A stretch of DNA of 13,410 bases from Parvularculaceae bacterium (GTDB lineage Bacteria > Pseudomonadota > Alphaproteobacteria > Caulobacterales > Parvularculaceae): NCBI GenBank assembly GCA_027080545.1, contig JALWRV010000349.1:1-13410 (forward strand), read 5' to 3'. Shown here piece after piece: positions 13,198 to 13,410 of this stretch (positions within the stretch are counted from its first letter, which is position 1; the number at the start of each line of letters is the position of its first letter). The notes beneath the pieces were generated by a model, which was given only the letters and a program-made list of their open reading frames with translations, did no database searches and was not told the DNA's origin. The translations under genes were made by a program, and so were the position numbers.

Positions 13198-13410
13198 AAA
13201 ATTGTGCGATCTCTTCAGGGCTTTTTCCCGCCCGCCAAGCGGCCATGCACCGCCGGTTGCGCCAAACCCGTTGCCAATAGCCGTCGCGACGATAACGGCT
13301 GGCATCGGTCATCGCCTCTGCCTTAATCAAGCCAAGCCTACCGGCCTGTTTTATTCTTGTGATCATGTCCACATCTTCCATGATGGGCAGGGGCGCAAAC
13401 CCTCCAAGCT
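13187..13410 (-). CDS. C-terminal part of a TIGR04283-family glycosyltransferase (partial, cut by window edge)
   Basis: The last 73 residues are present, entering from the right edge in the frame LGGFAPLPIMEDVDMITRIK. GGF...P(I/L)MEDVD is the hallmark of the TIGR04283 group of GT2-type glycosyltransferases, where the ED pair provides the catalytic base region. A basic region follows (TDASRYRRDGYWQRVWRNR), then a C-terminal SPEEIAQFYEK like that of family members. In-frame ATGs inside this part are internal methionines. It lies directly upstream of, and overlaps, the TIGR04282-type gene; these two families commonly occur as a pair and are presumed to act in one pathway. Confidence 0.85.
   Translation of the reverse strand, partial: LGGFAPLPIMEDVDMITRIKQAGRLGLIKAEAMTDASRYRRDGYWQRVWRNRRCMAAWRAGKSPEEIAQFYEK

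Noticed and set aside
1..13410. Mobile element, phage, CRISPR or defence system
   Set aside because: No transposase, integrase, terminal inverted repeats, spaced direct repeats or nuclease/toxin motifs were seen. The only tandem repeats lie inside antiporter coding regions.

Overview
The window looks like a chromosomal segment of an alphaproteobacterium. The pointers are a stand-alone DnaA domain IV protein of the HdaB type, a soluble PAS/HisKA kinase whose phosphoacceptor region resembles the PleC/DivJ group, a SufE, and a multisubunit cation/proton antiporter operon of a layout I associate with this class. G+C is moderate to high by eye (not computed). I see no rRNA, tRNA, CRISPR array, transposase or phage gene.

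Left part (1-8488, + strand). The window opens with the last 49 codons of an unrecognised gene. After a gap of about 90 bases comes one tightly packed operon of ten genes (242-8488) for an Mrp-type Na+/H+ antiporter complex. The order is E, F, G, a separate DUF4040 subunit (the C-terminal part of MrpA, equivalent to fused MbhD+MbhE), B, C, D, a NuoL/MrpA-N-like antiporter subunit, a small two-helix membrane protein, and a third antiporter-like subunit with a C-terminal extension. Genes overlap by 1-8 bases or are 0-7 bases apart. The order E-F-G-A(C-term)-B-C-D matches the membrane arm of archaeal Mbh-type complexes rather than the A-B-C-D-E-F-G order of Bacillus mrp. All three large subunits keep the proton-path residues: Glu in TM5 and Lys in TM7, TM8 and TM12. 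No hydrogenase or NADH-dehydrogenase catalytic gene is visible, so the simplest reading is a stand-alone antiporter for Na+/pH homeostasis. The MrpC subunit is odd: it has a periplasmic loop of about 120 residues, rich in His and acidic residues and carrying a 15-base tandem repeat.

Middle part (8489-9760). A DnaA domain IV-like gene (+), probably started at TTG, has a perfect TATAAT and a one-mismatch DnaA box just upstream. It converges with sufE (-). Between sufE and the next gene lie a GC-rich hairpin and a strong terminator for the - strand.

Right part (9759-13410). A lipoprotein of unknown function with four C-terminal cysteines (-) is divergent from a soluble PAS-histidine kinase (+). 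Their shared 242-base intergenic region holds two GTTAAC palindromes exactly 21 bases apart. The kinase converges with a TIGR04282-family glycosyltransferase (-), which overlaps the end of a TIGR04283-family glycosyltransferase (-) cut by the window edge. That pair is known as 'arsenosugar biosynthesis' glycosyltransferases.

All identifications rest on motifs read by eye. No database search was possible.
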